The notes: generated by a model from the sequence alone, not told the origin. Shown: positions 19,901 to 33,850, counted from the stretch's first letter. The stretch is 64,000 nt of DNA from Microvelia longipes (GCA_018340805.1 JACMZG010001913.1:23241610-23305609); one strand, 5' to 3'. Translations and numbers: made by a program.

Positions 19901-20070
19901 GTAACCATCAAAGTCGTTATAATCTAGCACGTTTATGAACTCCGAGAATGGTCTTTTGCAGTGTATTAGGATTGGTCTATCTGACTGTTTAATGAAGATA
20001 ATTTGACGCAATGTTTTTGGATTTTTAAGAAAAATAAGAGCGGGAGAAGAATTTTTTCGTAGACTTACTT
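16980..20070. other. AT-rich region upstream of the TPRG1-like gene
   Basis: It should contain the 5' noncoding exon and promoter of the TPRG1-like gene, but no single donor or core promoter stands out. No repeated element from elsewhere in the window was recognised, apart from short TA runs near 17420. Confidence 0.4.
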
Positions 20071-20108
20071 TATCTAAATGGACTTACTTATCAAATATAA
20101 CTTTGAGG

Positions 20109-20175
<67 letters not shown>

Positions 20176-20207
20176 AATATATAATTATATATATATATAT
20201 ATATATA
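20109..20207. repeat. TA dinucleotide microsatellite
   Basis: Nearly pure TA/AT run with two small interruptions. Translations reading YIYIYI on either strand are artefacts. Confidence 0.95.
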
Positions 20208-20209
20208 GA

Positions 20210-22810
20210 TTTGTTCCTAGACGTTCTATGGGGCACGACAACTTTCAAACGCTTTGTCGGATCGAATTGAAACTGTTCAAAAATGGACCTCATTAATTGA
20301 CCGAAGCTATTGTATTGTTAATGAAATATGTGTGTACTATTAAATATGTCCCGTACCATTAAGTATTTTGATTCTTGTCATTATATTATTTCAAATTAAC
20401 AATTCTTCTTTCCTTTTTAATTGTATTCTAGAGGACAAGTACTTAATTACGTAGCATTTTGCCGTAAAATGCTGATAATGAGCTAATTTTAAAATTGTGA
20501 GCCGCCTGCTTTATGGTCCTGCGAGGAACGCCGTGGCCACGTATTTTTAGTCCATTGGCCTTGTTTAATTGAATTTAGGCCGTTTAGTGTTTTGCGAACC
20601 TTCGGCCGCTACTCACAGATTGTCTCATGTGTTCAGTTCATATTGTATATTGTATATATTGTATCATATTGTATATATCTCATATGGTTATATTGCTTTG
20701 GGTCCTCTTTCATTCAATTTGTCACCCCAAAAATCATCAAATACGACATTTGTATGTCATCTTATATGTTGTAAGACAAGTTTACAAGACGTTTTCTGGT
20801 TGCTTCTGGACTTCCTGCTGAATGGTTGGTCCGAATGAGCTGAACCCTGTCTTCATAGATTCAAAAGACCCATAAACCTATATTAGGGCACCAAATTCGA
20901 CAATGAATCAATCCTTTCCCACTCCATCGATTTTTTTATTTAGAGGATTTATAACACTTAATGCAGGTTAATGACATGATACACTCTTCACCATCAATAT
21001 GTTCCGTGGTGTCCATGAGCAAACATGGTACAACATTAGAATATTAGAATTCTTTGTCTTCTCTTATTTTAGTTTTCTTCCGTCTTTTAATGACTTTAAT
21101 TTCACATTATGTCCTATTTAATTTATTTCTAGACCGCCGTTTTTATGTCTAAGGAAAATTCAAACTTTTTAATTTTCTTTCGTTGAAATGAATCATTGAC
21201 CCTTTCAGTTTTAATAGGTTTATAGCTGAGAAGTAAATAAATGCATGTGAACACTGAAATTAACTCAATTATAGTTTTCGTATAGTTATATAAAGATGAT
21301 GAACTGGACGGGTGCGGGGTGGAAGGAATATCTCCGTGAGAGAAACGGTTCCAGTTCAGCGATCCTACTTCCGTTCTTCTAGTTTTTGAACCCTGTGCAC
21401 TCCTAAAGAGAAACAGTTTTATCCCCTATAGCAATATATTGCTTTAGCTAGACTAAACCCGAACATTTATTCTAGATTATGACGTTAAATTTATGTTAGG
21501 CTTGATAAATAAATACTTGTAGAATTTTGTCTGTTGGATACTCTTTTAGAATTGTATTTTAGAAATACATGCACACACTTATTAATACTTATAGGATTAT
21601 CTTTTGGAACTTCTTGTGGGTAGAACTCTTTTTTGGTAACACTTGAAGAATTGAATTTTAAAAACACTACTTTAATTCTCTTTCTGAGAATGATATTTAT
21701 GGATTAATTTTTGCTTAGAGTTAGAGAATATTAGTAAAATCTATTTTGAAAGTAATTGTGTTAAATACAAAGGCCGTAGCCTGTCCAAATTGCGGGGGTT
21801 ACCAGGGGGGGGGGGGCAAAAAATCTCACAACATCATATAGGACTTTCACTGAAAATAATCTGTGAATCCATGCTTGTTATGGATTTGGGCGTGCTTGTT
21901 ATGTAAATAAATGACTATTAAAGGAATATTTTATTTTATTTCGATTTGTTGACGCCTTTGAGTTAAAAGAAATTTGTGGAAAATGAATGCACAGTGTGAT
22001 TATATTGCTTAATTATTGTCTCGATTGTTTGTGAGTAAACAAACTTGTGGAGCAATCACTTTAAAAATCGTTGTAAGAAGGTTATCAACGCCCAATTGTT
22101 TTTGTAATACAGGTTATTTCATTATGTTATAAATAATATGTATCATACAATGTATTTAACAAAGCTATACATGTTATTGATAAGGATTATCTTATCGCTA
22201 CTATGTTTTTATTTACACGATTAATATTCATATTTACATTACGCTTAACAAACAAATTAACAATTATAATTTACAAATCAAAACAATGTTGTAAAGTGAT
22301 TTTATACTTTTGGAAATTAATTATTGCCTTATACAAAAATAAATTTAGACTTGCACACTGGAATTCCGCTTTAGTGCTAAAAATAGTTGAAATATATTTT
22401 TTCTACTTGATCCTCATAGTTGTTTTTTAAAACTATAAAGGGACACTTGAAATTTAAGTGCTTCTTAACGTCTGCTATACATACTTGGAACTTTGAAAGC
22501 ACTTCTTTGTCTATATGCAATGTATATACAAGATAACACAAAATGATACAAGATGTTAAAATATTTTTAGAGAAAGCCTTCCGGGGTTTTTTAGTATTTC
22601 CTACCCATGATTGTTTTTGTCTTTTATGGTCAATAAACATATTTAGTACTCTTTATATTTAAAACCAGCCCCTTTCTTCTTAATTTGTGTTATTGTTATT
22701 TTTCTATTTATTTAAATTATATTCATACCTTTCTTATATTTGTTTATTTCTTTTTTATTTTGTTATCTTTGAGTTTTTAATTTAGTATTTTTTACTTGTT
22801 TGTCAGGTAC
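20210..22810. other. Gene-free AT-rich region with degenerate repeats
   Basis: It contains a short flank (ctatggggcacgacaacttt) related to the one after the 32.8-kb microsatellite, where it reads tatgggacacgataactttc. A 10-base G run lies near 21808. No supportable gene was found. Confidence 0.4.
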
Positions 22811-22814
22811 ACTA

Positions 22815-23130
22815 ATGATAGGGATCCCGCAAAGAGTGGGTAAAAATCAATTAAACGGAAATATTCTCTAGTTCTAAGCAAAATCAAAATTCTAAGACGG
22901 TACTTCACTTCTAATTTATTCTGCACATTTAACATTTCAACCTCTGGAGCAAACAACAGTGGCGCAATTTGAGAACTACAATTTTTAAAGACACAAATTG
23001 CGCCACTGTTGTTTGCTCCAGAATGGATATAAAATTAGAAGAAGTACCGTCTTAAATTTTGATATTTGCCCGAGAACCGGAGAATTTTCCATTTAAGTGA
23101 TTTTACCCCCCTCTTTGCAGGATCGCCTTA
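22815..23130. mobile_element. Fold-back MITE-like element
   Basis: The ends match as an inverted pair: gggatcccgcaaagagtggg near 22821 against a reverse-complementary copy near 23100-23130. Inner arms are also inverted, with ctggagcaaacaacagtggc (about 22944) paired at about 23000-23022 and tctaagacggtacttc paired near 23045. About 310 bp in all, no open frame; it looks like a non-autonomous DNA transposon. Confidence 0.7.
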
Positions 23131-25780
23131 AGCCGAAATTTCTTTGCGTAATTTGTAAATAAACAAAGTTTTCTTTGGGGAGACTCTTTATCTTTCTTTT
23201 CTTGATAATATTTGGTGATAAAAACCACCACAAACTAAAATTATCCACTTAACAAAAAATAACCACCATGCCTTGGGTCTTTATTAAAATTACAAGACTC
23301 AAGCTACACTTTAAAAAAAACTGGAAATTTAAACACTTTTTTGTCTTTAAATGGCCTAATATGCGCCATTTAAAAATTGTAATCTAATGAACTTCTTAAA
23401 TTTTACTAATATTTTAGACTCTAAAAGTTGTAGTAGGACTTAAAATGTGCAATAAAATATCTGTTAAAAATAAAATTAAAATATGAACAGATGTGACATC
23501 TTGGATTTATAAAATTCGATTTAGTAGTTATTACCTAATTTTTTCTGCCATGTGTCTTTCTTAGCAGGCAATAAGTTTCGGCTGCAACTTATGTTTAATT
23601 TAATTTCATCCTGGGATCTCAACCAGTATGGCAAGAAAACAGAATTTTTCTTTCCTGAAAAAATTAGTTTCTTTTCTAAGCTTTTTTTTATTAAGTTTTT
23701 AAAAATTCGTTTTTCTTACCAATTTATCACTGATATAAGTCCTCGAGACATTTTTTAAAGCTCCATTTAACATTTTTAACAGTAAGGGTGAGTTTGTCTA
23801 CCTTCATGGTTTCAAAACTATACCAATTTAAGTAATTTTTCATGTGTCGAGTTTCTAAACAAAAAATAATCCTTATTGCTACATTTTGGATTCATTTTAC
23901 AAGTTTTCCTGATCATAAATTTATTAAAATTTGTTTTTTTAATGTTAGACTTATTTAGTCATATATATAATTGAGGTTTTATATTTGTTCAAAGCGGTTT
24001 GTTGTAATTTAAAGGTAGAAATGTGGTTGAGATTGAAGCCATTTATCATTCTTACAGTTCTGTCAAATGAAGCAGTTATTCGTGATTTTGTCATAGACTC
24101 CGTTGTCGCTTTTTGGATGGTAGGTAAAAGTAGTTTTTTGAGTAACTAGGCAAGAGTATGGAATATTAATAGCTAGCTCAAATTTGTCTCCCGAGTCGAA
24201 GGCTACGTTAGGCTGCAGAAATTACCTGTTAAGGCGGAATTTACACCTTCACTGCTGAGGCGCAAGTGAGGAAGAAATGTCTACGTGTCAGTAAAATGTT
24301 TCCTTTCCTGTCTATACATACAGTTTTTTATATGATCACACCCCTCCTGAATTGGTTCAAATTTTTATTGCACCAAATTACTTTTTTTTACTTGAATGGA
24401 TTTTGCGCGAATAATTAAAAAAAAAATCCTCGTTCAAAAACATGGGTGTCGTCTCGACCCTAAAGAATCGAAAAATATTTTTTTCCAAGCTGTTTTTTTT
24501 ACCTGAAATGGATTTTGAGTAAATAAAAATATTTTTGGTTGAATATCTTCAAAAGTTTAAGGCCTCTCTATTTGATCAAATCTAGGAACTGCTTTTTTCT
24601 GTTATAAAATAAGTTCACCAATGCTTAATTTGCTTATCATGAGTAGATGAAATACTCTCGGCAGATAAATATACTCAGATATAAATTATAGATTTTGGAA
24701 CTCGGCTACAAAGTGTGTTTTTGCTGCAAAAATTGTTTATTTTTTGCGATGCGACGCAAATAATAAAATAATTTTATTATTAAGGCAATAAAAGTTATTT
24801 TTCAGCTTTAAAGCTTCCTGTACGACTATTTGAGCTCAACAAACTATTGATCCCAGAGGCAATCGACTCTTCAGAGTGTCGAAATTTTGTAGCGGGTTTA
24901 AAATTTTGTTTGGGTCCACCAAACTATCCGTACGTAAAATATTTTACACTCGGCCTGTTTTACGTCCGTCTGCTATTAATATCATTTATTTATTGTCTTT
25001 GCTATGCGGATGTAAAGTGGGCATTTTACAGCCGTCATAAATATATATTATTTACTTGACGTTGCTTTATTGCAAATATTGAAGTGATTGAACCTTATGA
25101 CCGTGAATCATATTACAGTTATATATCGTTTTATTCTTATAATGAGGTTATCCTTTTTTATATAGTTGGCGAAACTTATGGTCAAAATCAATTATTATTA
25201 TGGCAAAAATCAATTATCATGGCCAAAAAGGCTATAATAGCATCGGTATAAAAGAACTAACGTTGATTGATTTGACTTCATATTATTCTATATAAATCAT
25301 AAAATTGTAAAAGTTTTTTATAAAAAAAACATTTTTTTACAAAGGTTCTTAATATATAACGTTTATTAGGTTTAATTAATGATTATTATTTATTATAACT
25401 CATTGAGCGGCGTAATTAGTTTTATATTGTACTAGCGTGATTTAGATTATACCACATGTGCTTTTTATACTTTTCGCATATTATGTTTGTATGGGATGGA
25501 CATTTTATTTGTGTGTTTGTATATTAGTGTGTGGTCTGTTAAAGGGGTTATAAATATAAGACTATTAGCGTAGGTCTTGGAGTTGATTTGGAAATATGTC
25601 ACATATATGTATTTTCAAGTTTTTATTTTGCTGCTAAATTTGTTTTCTATATCCTTTTTGTTTGTGAAATATTCTGTTTTTAGCGAATTATCGAAGAGAA
25701 ATAGGCATATGAGGTTGGGATCATGGAGGGGAGTAGGAGTGGGGGAGGATAAAATTTTGGATTTAGGACCCACTGATAAA
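23130..25780. other. Gene-free region
   Basis: AT-rich. Around 24170-24300 there is a more GC-balanced block (gtcgaaggctacgttaggct and on) that looks like a repeat fragment. No exon signals were found. Confidence 0.4.
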
Positions 25781-25784
25781 TAAA

Positions 25785-25970
25785 TAAATATATATATATA
25801 TTATATATATATTATATATATATATAATATATAATATATATATATAATATATACATATATATATATACATATGTGTTGTGTATATATATGTGTGTATATA
25901 ATATTATATATATATATATAATATATATATATATATATTATATATATATATATATATATGTATGTATATG
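25785..25970. repeat. TA microsatellite with TG interruptions
   Basis: Long TA/ATAT array with short tgtg and atgtatgt variants. The right flank (ggttgtttggatgacggaag and on) recurs inverted beside the 31.2-kb array. Confidence 0.9.
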
Positions 25971-25974
25971 TATG

Positions 25975-26175
25975 TGTGTTTTAGTGGATTTTTAACAAAA
26001 AGTTAAATTTGTAAGGTTGTTTGGATGACGGAAGTGGATGGGGTGGGAGGGATTGATTCCAATTGGCTGCAGTATCTCAAACATATACATCTTGCCATAT
26101 GCCGAGTTTCGTTTTGATATGAGAAAGCTTTTGACTGTACCGTGTGCCTTGCCTATAGCTATAGTAAGCACAAGG
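25975..26175 (+). repeat. Flank repeat associated with a TA microsatellite, copy 1
   Basis: Blocks (gttgtttggatgacggaagt, then tgggagggattgattccaattgg) match the reverse complement of about 31250-31330. Both copies sit beside TA arrays, so the microsatellite appears to be part of a dispersed element. Confidence 0.6.
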
Positions 26176-26179
26176 TAAT

Positions 26180-29100
26180 TTTTTGCTTTTTAATTATATC
26201 CATTTAAACTAAAATTGAGTGTAGAACTGCCTAAGGTTCTATACACCATACCAGATAAACGCTAAACCACTATTCTAGTTAAAATGTATGGCATCAAAAA
26301 ATAGCATTAAAACAATGTGTTATATTTTAAGATAGACGGTTAGCTAAATGGATATAAGCTGAATCCTCGGAGCCACATTTTATTACAAACAGTGTTCAAT
26401 TATCGCAAAATTATGGTAGAAACCTTAAACTTAGAAGTTTTTAGGTTACCCTTACGAAAACAATCTTAAGTGGGAGTTAGCTTCTTCTTGTAGTTATAGT
26501 GCTCAAAGTATTTAATTAATCTGGCTTTATAATTGTTTTATTATTTATATTGATTTAGTATATAGAGGACTACGCCAAACCCTTATAGGAAATGACTGTC
26601 GGTAATTTTGCTAAAACTTAGTATGAAAGTATTATTTGGCATGCTGATCAAAGATCAATTAGTCGGTTATCTTCATCCCCCAGAACTCCTTAAATACCCC
26701 CCCCCCCAAATATGTATAACTCTAAGAAAAAGGTTTTTGGCTAATTTCGCAAAACATAAAGATAGAATTCGGCATTCTGTTAAAAATTTGAATGGGCATA
26801 CCTTCTATAATCACCCCAGACTTCCACATCCCTTCCCATCAAGTACTCATAACTTATAGATAAAGTCTATAATTTGAAAAAAAAACTTTGCATAAAGATA
26901 GCTAACCTCAGACCATTTACGTTTACAGATAAAGATTAGTATTCATTGAATCTTTTGATCAGCTACTAGGAGTGATATATTTTGCAAATTTTTAGTGGAA
27001 TTAGCTGAGAGCCATTTTCACTAATGCTGGCTCCATAATTATTTTTTCGGGTCCAATAAGAGTAGAATACTTATAAGAGGGACACTCCAGAATTTTTAAT
27101 TCGTACTAAATTAATTCGTAATAAACGTGTACCAAATAACATGATATATTGTGCAGGCAAGACCGTATAGATAGATTCACAACGCCCTTGTCTGAATTCT
27201 CTTTTATCTGTGTACTTATTTTTTAGTTCTTTGATATCCCCCTAGACCGCTCCTCAGTATTTTTAATTTTATTTATACATTTTCAAATCTCTTTGTATAC
27301 ATAATTGATTTAATCTTTTTCCAAAAAACATTTTTTAGTTGTTATTGCTAAAGATACTTAGTAAATGGCTAACCCAGACATATTGCATTAAATATATATA
27401 CATTACATTCAATACATAATTTTAATTGAAATCCCTTTTTTGCCCTTTGGAAACCAGACGAAGAAAATAGATACTTGAAAACCAATATCCAATTCAATTT
27501 GAAAACTATAATTAAAAACAGATTCAAACAAATGATTTCATTTGTATGTCATTCAATACGAAAGAAAAAAATATAAAAGAGTACTACGTATTAATTTTTA
27601 ATATTCAAATAACTTCAAAGAGTTTTCATTTTAGTAGATTTGTTTTGTGATTCGTTTTTCGGCGATATATATGTAATTATCCTAGAGTTTAAATTGTGAT
27701 ATTTAATTTTTAGTTTCAATAACGCTAATTAATAGTGTATTACTAATATATATGTTTGTGGTTACAATTTAATCAAAGGATTGCTGTGCAGAACAAAGCA
27801 GGATTGTACTTAGTATTAATTTAATACTATTAAATTTCAATATTATCTCTTTGATTAATAAGAAGAACCTTTTATCAAAGATTATTCTAACTGTTTGTAA
27901 ACTTTGTTTTACATTTACTAGGTCTGTTTGTTATGAACAAGGATTCTTCTTTATCTTTTTATATATCCTTGAAAATGTAATGGCGGACTATTTTCTGGTT
28001 TTATTTGATTAAAAGAACTATGGTCGTTGTTAATGAAGTTTTTAAATGACAGTTTAATTAAAGCTAAATTTAGCTGTTGGTTAGAGATAGTAGGAATTTT
28101 TCAATTTATTTCGTTTGTTGATTGTATTTTTTTATTACTCTTGCTAATTATTATTAGAGTTCAGTTGATTGCGTATGAGTTGATATTAAATTTTGATTTT
28201 ATGTTAAAGACATCTGAATTTAATCATTAAAAAAGTATTCATTGGCTAAAAAGTTAAAACAAATTGTTTTTCTATCACCTGTAATAGAAGTTAAAAGCAT
28301 TGCAATAAGGAAGAAAATGTGAATCGTTGTATCTTTGTGTTGTTGTTGTGAACGTTGTGAACACTACGGATCAAAGTGTTGAACAGATTTTCTCGAAACT
28401 TGTTCTCCAGATTTTAATATTTCGTACAAAAATTAAATTCTATAACAGTAATACTTATTATTTCTTGGGAAAATTCAAGACTTCGTTTTTAAATTGACGG
28501 CCGTCTAGAATTTTATTTAATGAAAAAATGTAACTGAAAAAATAAATTGTTGTCTAAAATTGAGTTCAAGTCATATTTTAAAGTGTCAAGTGTTCAAACA
28601 ACGTTTTTTTTCTTTTGATGATAAATATTGTTTGAACTTCGAGAATTAACTGCCATTTTTCTCTCTTTAACTTTTCTTTCGGCTGCGCCTCGGGAGCAAA
28701 ATGCGGGTATTTCTCTCGCCTGTTATAAATTATATTGAAACTTAAGCTTCGCCTCTGGATTAATTAACTTTGGTTCGCCGTAGGGACCATTTTTATAAAT
28801 GAGGAAAAAATTTCTTATTTTATTCCCTAGGTTTATAAATAACTATTTTTTATGTAATTTTTGTTCAGTATTAACTCAATACATATTAACTAGATGTCTC
28901 CTTGAAGTTCCTTCCTAAAAAAATTATTACCGAACAAAATAAAAGGTGTAAGAATCTGCAAATGTATTGCGACAGTCTGACCGCCCCGAAGCCGTCTGTA
29001 TATGGAACACAGTAGTAACTTATACCACTCTCTCGTGTCTAATACGGGCGTATTATTACGACCCTAAATGGACCCCCATGGTATTCAAATCTACCAGTTT

Positions 29101-29600
29101 CACAACCTCGCCACTGCGAATGTCAGGTTCTGTATTCTGTTGAACAACTCAATGCTAAACCACAAACCTTAATAACTCTGTGCCATATTTTTGAACGAAT
29201 GTGAACAGATTTATATTACTTCTTCAAATTATGAATTTCCTTATTTTAAGATATGCAGAAATATATTTCTATTTTAAATTCTAAATTGCTGCAATTTTGA
29301 GATGTGAATTTGAATAATACTTTGTGCACCTACACAAGTAAAGTCTACTTTAAGGCTGTACTAACCCTAGAGTAGAATTTATTCTCGAGTGGTGGGGATT
29401 TCAATCACTCAGTCACTAGTTCACCATTAAGTGTAAGTCTCGTCAAATCTCTGCAAAAATTAACAGTCTCATTCCTCTTCATGCTTTTAGAATGATCACA
29501 TCCCCTTCCATAACTCCTATCCCTTTAGCTTCTCAATTTTTTTAATTCACGTTTAAAAATAGAAAGTAGAAATCCAAAGTTTTAAATTAAGCAGTCTATA
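26180..29600. other. Gene-free AT-rich region
   Basis: It includes a C-run (about 26698) and a mixed-composition stretch at 28680-28800 (ggctgcgcctcgggagc, gcttcgcctctgg) and at 28975-29120. These look like degenerate repeats. No coding exon is supportable. Confidence 0.4.
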
Positions 29601-29609
29601 GAATTATCA

Positions 29610-29850
29610 AATACGGGCCTTCGGCCCGTAGCCGCTACGCGGCCTCGGCGCTTCGCCCTCGTCCGCTTCGCGGCGTCGGCCCACCGGGCCGCTTCGCGGC
29701 CCGGGGGCCTCCCTGTGGCCGCTTCGCGGCCACATTGTTGTTGTTTTGTATAATGTGTTGTTTCATTATTGTTCTTGTTACATGGCATTTTGCCATGTAC
29801 CTAGCGAATTTTCACAGCCTCTCCACACAGGCCCGCTTCGCGGCCTGAGA
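29610..29850. repeat. GC-rich island of TTC-triloop hairpins
   Basis: Perfect hairpins with loop TTC: TACGGGCC/GGCCCGTA at 29612-29630 and GTGGCCGC/GCGGCCAC at 29715-29733, with further gcttcgcggc units between them and at about 29832-29845. The following block catggcattttgccatgta and tagcgaattttca recurs near 61545-61580. Sharply GC-rich against an AT-rich background. A 68-codon frame on - is not convincing. Confidence 0.8.
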
Positions 29851-31004
29851 GGCTTTCTCACAAATTTGATTTTACTAATTAAGATTTTATTAATACTTTA
29901 TTATTAATAGTATGCTATAATATTAAACTAACAAGCATTATAAACAAAAATATATTCATGATTTATGTTTTAAATAAAAATACCGTTCCATCACTTAGGA
30001 TCATAGATAAACAATATTAACATAGATGGCTCACTCAAAGATTTAAAAAAAAATAGTTGATGGGATGCAGGAGGCTCAAGTAGTACAGTCTAGTGGTGAC
30101 AGCGTGAAACTGTCACATATTTTTATTTCTGACATTTTATTTATTTATTTTTATTCAACCAAAACAACGAGCTGTTGAGGATAATCAAGTAATATGTTGT
30201 TTCCTTTACTTATCCGTTTGCGCCAACCCGAGATGTTATACTCAGATAGCAAATTAAATGTTAAGTCTAAAAAACTAAAAATGAATTATTGTTATTTTTT
30301 TAAAAAAACGATGGTGCTGCTTCGCGTGATGAGCCCCAAGTTTTATTAAACAAAAATACATCGCGAATACTACAGCATACCATAGATTTGTTTACTTTTA
30401 TTTTATTTTACTAAACGATTGGCAACTGTTTGTTTTTAAAAAAAATACTGCAGCACAATCTAGTAGAGAATAGAGCAAATATATTTTTACTACTACGCTA
30501 TTCAAGACTCTAGTGATGAGGCCCCCAACTTAAATCATAACACAAACTTGTCAATTGAGTTTCCTACTACACTCGGGAGTGAACCATCTATCTTAGGATT
30601 TCTGATTGAGCTGAAACCGGTCGCAATCGTTTTAGAATGACTTCGACCATATAAAGACTACTTCGAGGTTTCTTTCCGCTTTACGGGCCTGCTTTGCTCG
30701 GCGTGGTTAGTGGAAGCCATTTTTGTCCTGTCTCTCTGGACAGCAGGCTACCAGGATGGAGCAAGAGGTAGAGGTCCATTTTTTATACTATATCCCCACC
30801 CTCTAACACACTAAACCTAACAGATTCGTACAAGTCTTTGACCTAGACGTATACATATATACAACATTATATATATATGTATACTGTTTGCCATTTGTGA
30901 TGGTTCGATTGAGCTGAAATTGGTCTTAATCGATTCAGCTAGCCGTCTACCTAAACACGAAATACTTGTTTTAAAGCCATTTCAAGTTTCAAAAAATTTT
31001 TTTT

Positions 31005-31335
31005 TCATGTTGTCATAACTTTGGTTGATGACGTCATAATGTTTTTATAAACAATGGCCTCGTAACCTCCTCAACATCTCGCGATTTGCAAAGTTTCGTT
31101 TCAATTTGACAACGCCTTCGAGAGTTATCGTTCGCCATACGAAAAGGTAGAAACTCTTACATACATAATATATATATATACATATATATATATATAATAT
31201 ATATATATATACATATATATATAAACTTTTTTCGGGCATATATTTTTGTTATCAGAAGCCAATAGGAACCGATTCCACTCACTCCCACCCTCAACTTCCG
31301 TCATCCGAACAACCTCATATAAGCGTCATTTCATA
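31005..31335 (-). repeat. Flank repeat around a TA microsatellite, copy 2
   Basis: Inverted relative to 25975-26175: aacttccgtcatccgaacaa at the right end and agtttcgtttcaatttga on the other side of the TA array at 31166-31222. Confidence 0.6.
31166..31222. repeat. TA microsatellite
   Basis: TA array with two ac interruptions, inside the dispersed flank repeat. Confidence 0.9.
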
Positions 31336-32114
31336 ATGAAAATTCGCTTAAAAACAGTTTTATCTACGAATTTTAAAATAAAATTACAAAGTTAAATTTT
31401 CTATCTATCAGTAGTAGCCTGCTGGTATTCCAATACTTTTTTTTATAATACATAGTAATTTTTATTGAAAATTTAATAAAGAAAAAAAATTTAATTCAAA
31501 AACTCTTAACATTAAACTTTATCCTTTATTACTATGCTTTATATACATTAAATAATATATATTTAAATTTATGTCATAGAATGATATTTTACTGGATTTG
31601 GAGTCACAAAATTACAGATTTATTTAAAAATTATTTTATTTTTGTGCCACAATTAGTTCTAAAGTTAAAAACTTAAAAAAAATTAAAATTAATGACTGAT
31701 TTATACGAGAAGGTGATAAAAGTATAGTCCTGGTATATATATTGTACTCTTCAATGTAGAGTCTACTCTACAAGTCTATATCTATTATTATTAATTGAGT
31801 TAGTTGTTATACCCGCTACATTACTAAATTGCGAGGTCCATTGTGAGGTATTAGACCTGTATCGAGTGATTCATACTATGAATGAATGTACGGTGCTAAG
31901 AATTTTACTCACTGTGTTAATCTAGGGGAACCGGATATTTATTCCGGTCCGTCCAGTTTCTACGGAATTATGATTGAATCAAATTTAGGTGATGTTTATT
32001 AATAACGTACTTTAAAATAGCTTTAGCTGCGATTTAGAATATAACGATTGCAGATAAAGTTTTCATGACATACTAAAGTAGACAGCTGATTAAACTAAAA
32101 CCTGCATTGGAAAC

Positions 32115-32116
<2 letters not shown>

Positions 32117-32171
<55 letters not shown>

Positions 32172-32193
32172 TATAATATATATATATATATAT
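32117..32193. repeat. TA microsatellite
   Basis: Nearly pure TA/AT run. Confidence 0.95.
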
Positions 32194-32780
32194 TGTATTG
32201 ATTTTTTATCACCTTTATATTTTAAGGTTAAATTTAAAAATCATTTTTGTTCTTTTGTTTAAAACTTTTTATTTGTTTTTATATCAGTAGGCTTGCCAAT
32301 TAAAATTTTCAGATTAAAAATATCCTGACAAACTGACTAACTTTAACTAGTTTTAAATTTTATGCATAGCAATTTTTACGTTTTGTTGGTCAAGATCATA
32401 TGCAACGCGTTGATTCAGATGTTGTGTATTTTTTAACATAGAATAGTTATTTATCAGAAAAAGAACGGTCTGGTAGTTATCTAGAACAAAGCCTAGAAGC
32501 AGGAAACTAAAAAACGTTTCCTTTTCTATTCACCACTTTTTTATGTTTTTGTATCCCTAACTTCTTTTTACCGAAATCATCAACTATAATATATAGGATG
32601 TCGTCTGCTACTTGTACAGATTAAATGACGTCATATTATACCTTGTAAACATTTCCTTATAAGATTAAGATTATCTTTCTTCGTTTCGTTCTTGTTGGTT
32701 TTAAAATTTCCGTAAGCAGTTTTTATCGAATTTTCAAAAAATGAGCTTAAGAGGTGTGGGTTATGGACTCACTGATCAAG

Positions 32781-32936
<156 letters not shown>

Positions 32937-33671
32937 CGTATTTCTAGCGAATGTTTGTAAACATCTCAAAGATAGGGTTTCCAGTTTACACAGTCCCTAT
33001 CTGTGTTTGTGTGTATGTACGAGATTTTTGTTCTTTAACGTTTTTATGGGACACGATAACTTTCGGCAATATAAGAATTGAAAAAATGAATTAACCTATA
33101 TCATTTTCTACTGCAAGTAAAAAGCAAATTGTATTTAATTTACAATTTTGAGAGAATAAGACTGTTTCTCCAATGAAACTATTAAATACTATAAGTGAAG
33201 AGAATGTGTTAGTATAGCTTGTTGATAATGAACTAAATCAAAACACTTCATAAAAAACTTGTCTGTCTTTTAGATAAGAAATTCGTCTTGTCTACCAAGT
33301 AGACATGACGACAAATACGAAGTAGACATTAGAACTTGGATACATGGCCTCTAGTAAAAAAGTTAGTTGCGTAAGCGATATGTAGTTGCATTATTGATAT
33401 TCTTCGTGTTACTTGATACTTATTGCCTTGATTTTAGAGCATATTGATTGCGAATGTCACATGTGATTTACAAATACCTGTATACAATCGGAGTAAAGAA
33501 TTCTTAGCAACGAGTTACTTTGGCTTAAAGCCATTTTGAGAGTACTCATTTATTGATTTACTTGTTAATCAAGTTATAAATTTATTCAATAATGTAAAAA
33601 GGCATTGCCGTTACATGTAAGTTGCTCACTCTTGTAACGAGTCAAAAGTAGTAAAGGAAAAGTATATGTGT

Positions 33672-33673
<2 letters not shown>

Positions 33674-33724
<51 letters not shown>
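33674..33724. repeat. TA microsatellite
   Basis: Pure TA run followed by tgtatgtatatgggtgtgtg. Confidence 0.95.
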
Positions 33725-33732
<8 letters not shown>

Positions 33733-33797
33733 ATGGGTGTGTGTTTTTGTATATACTTGTTGTAAGACTTTACTTGGAAAGATTAATTTAAATATTC

Positions 33798-33850
33798 AAA
33801 AATCCTAAGCTTTCGACGAAGGAACCAAGTCTTCTTCAGAGGCTATAGTG
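33798..33850 (-). ncRNA. Candidate hammerhead ribozyme, second family, left end
   Basis: On -: CCT, then CTGAAGA (33839-33833), one unpaired A, stem GAC...GUC, GAAA (33814-33811), GC, cleavage triplet CUU, then AGG. Helix I is CCU/AGG, helix II GAC/GUC, and helix III the loop-less AGCU. Each helix differs from the 6.9 and 49.1 kb family yet still pairs. Activity is unproven. Confidence 0.45.

Noticed and set aside
20078..20296. Frames rich in YIYIYI at this and other TA arrays
   Set aside because: Pure translation of TA microsatellites.
29582..29788. 68-codon Arg/Ala-rich frame on -
   Set aside because: Produced by GC-rich hairpin repeats.
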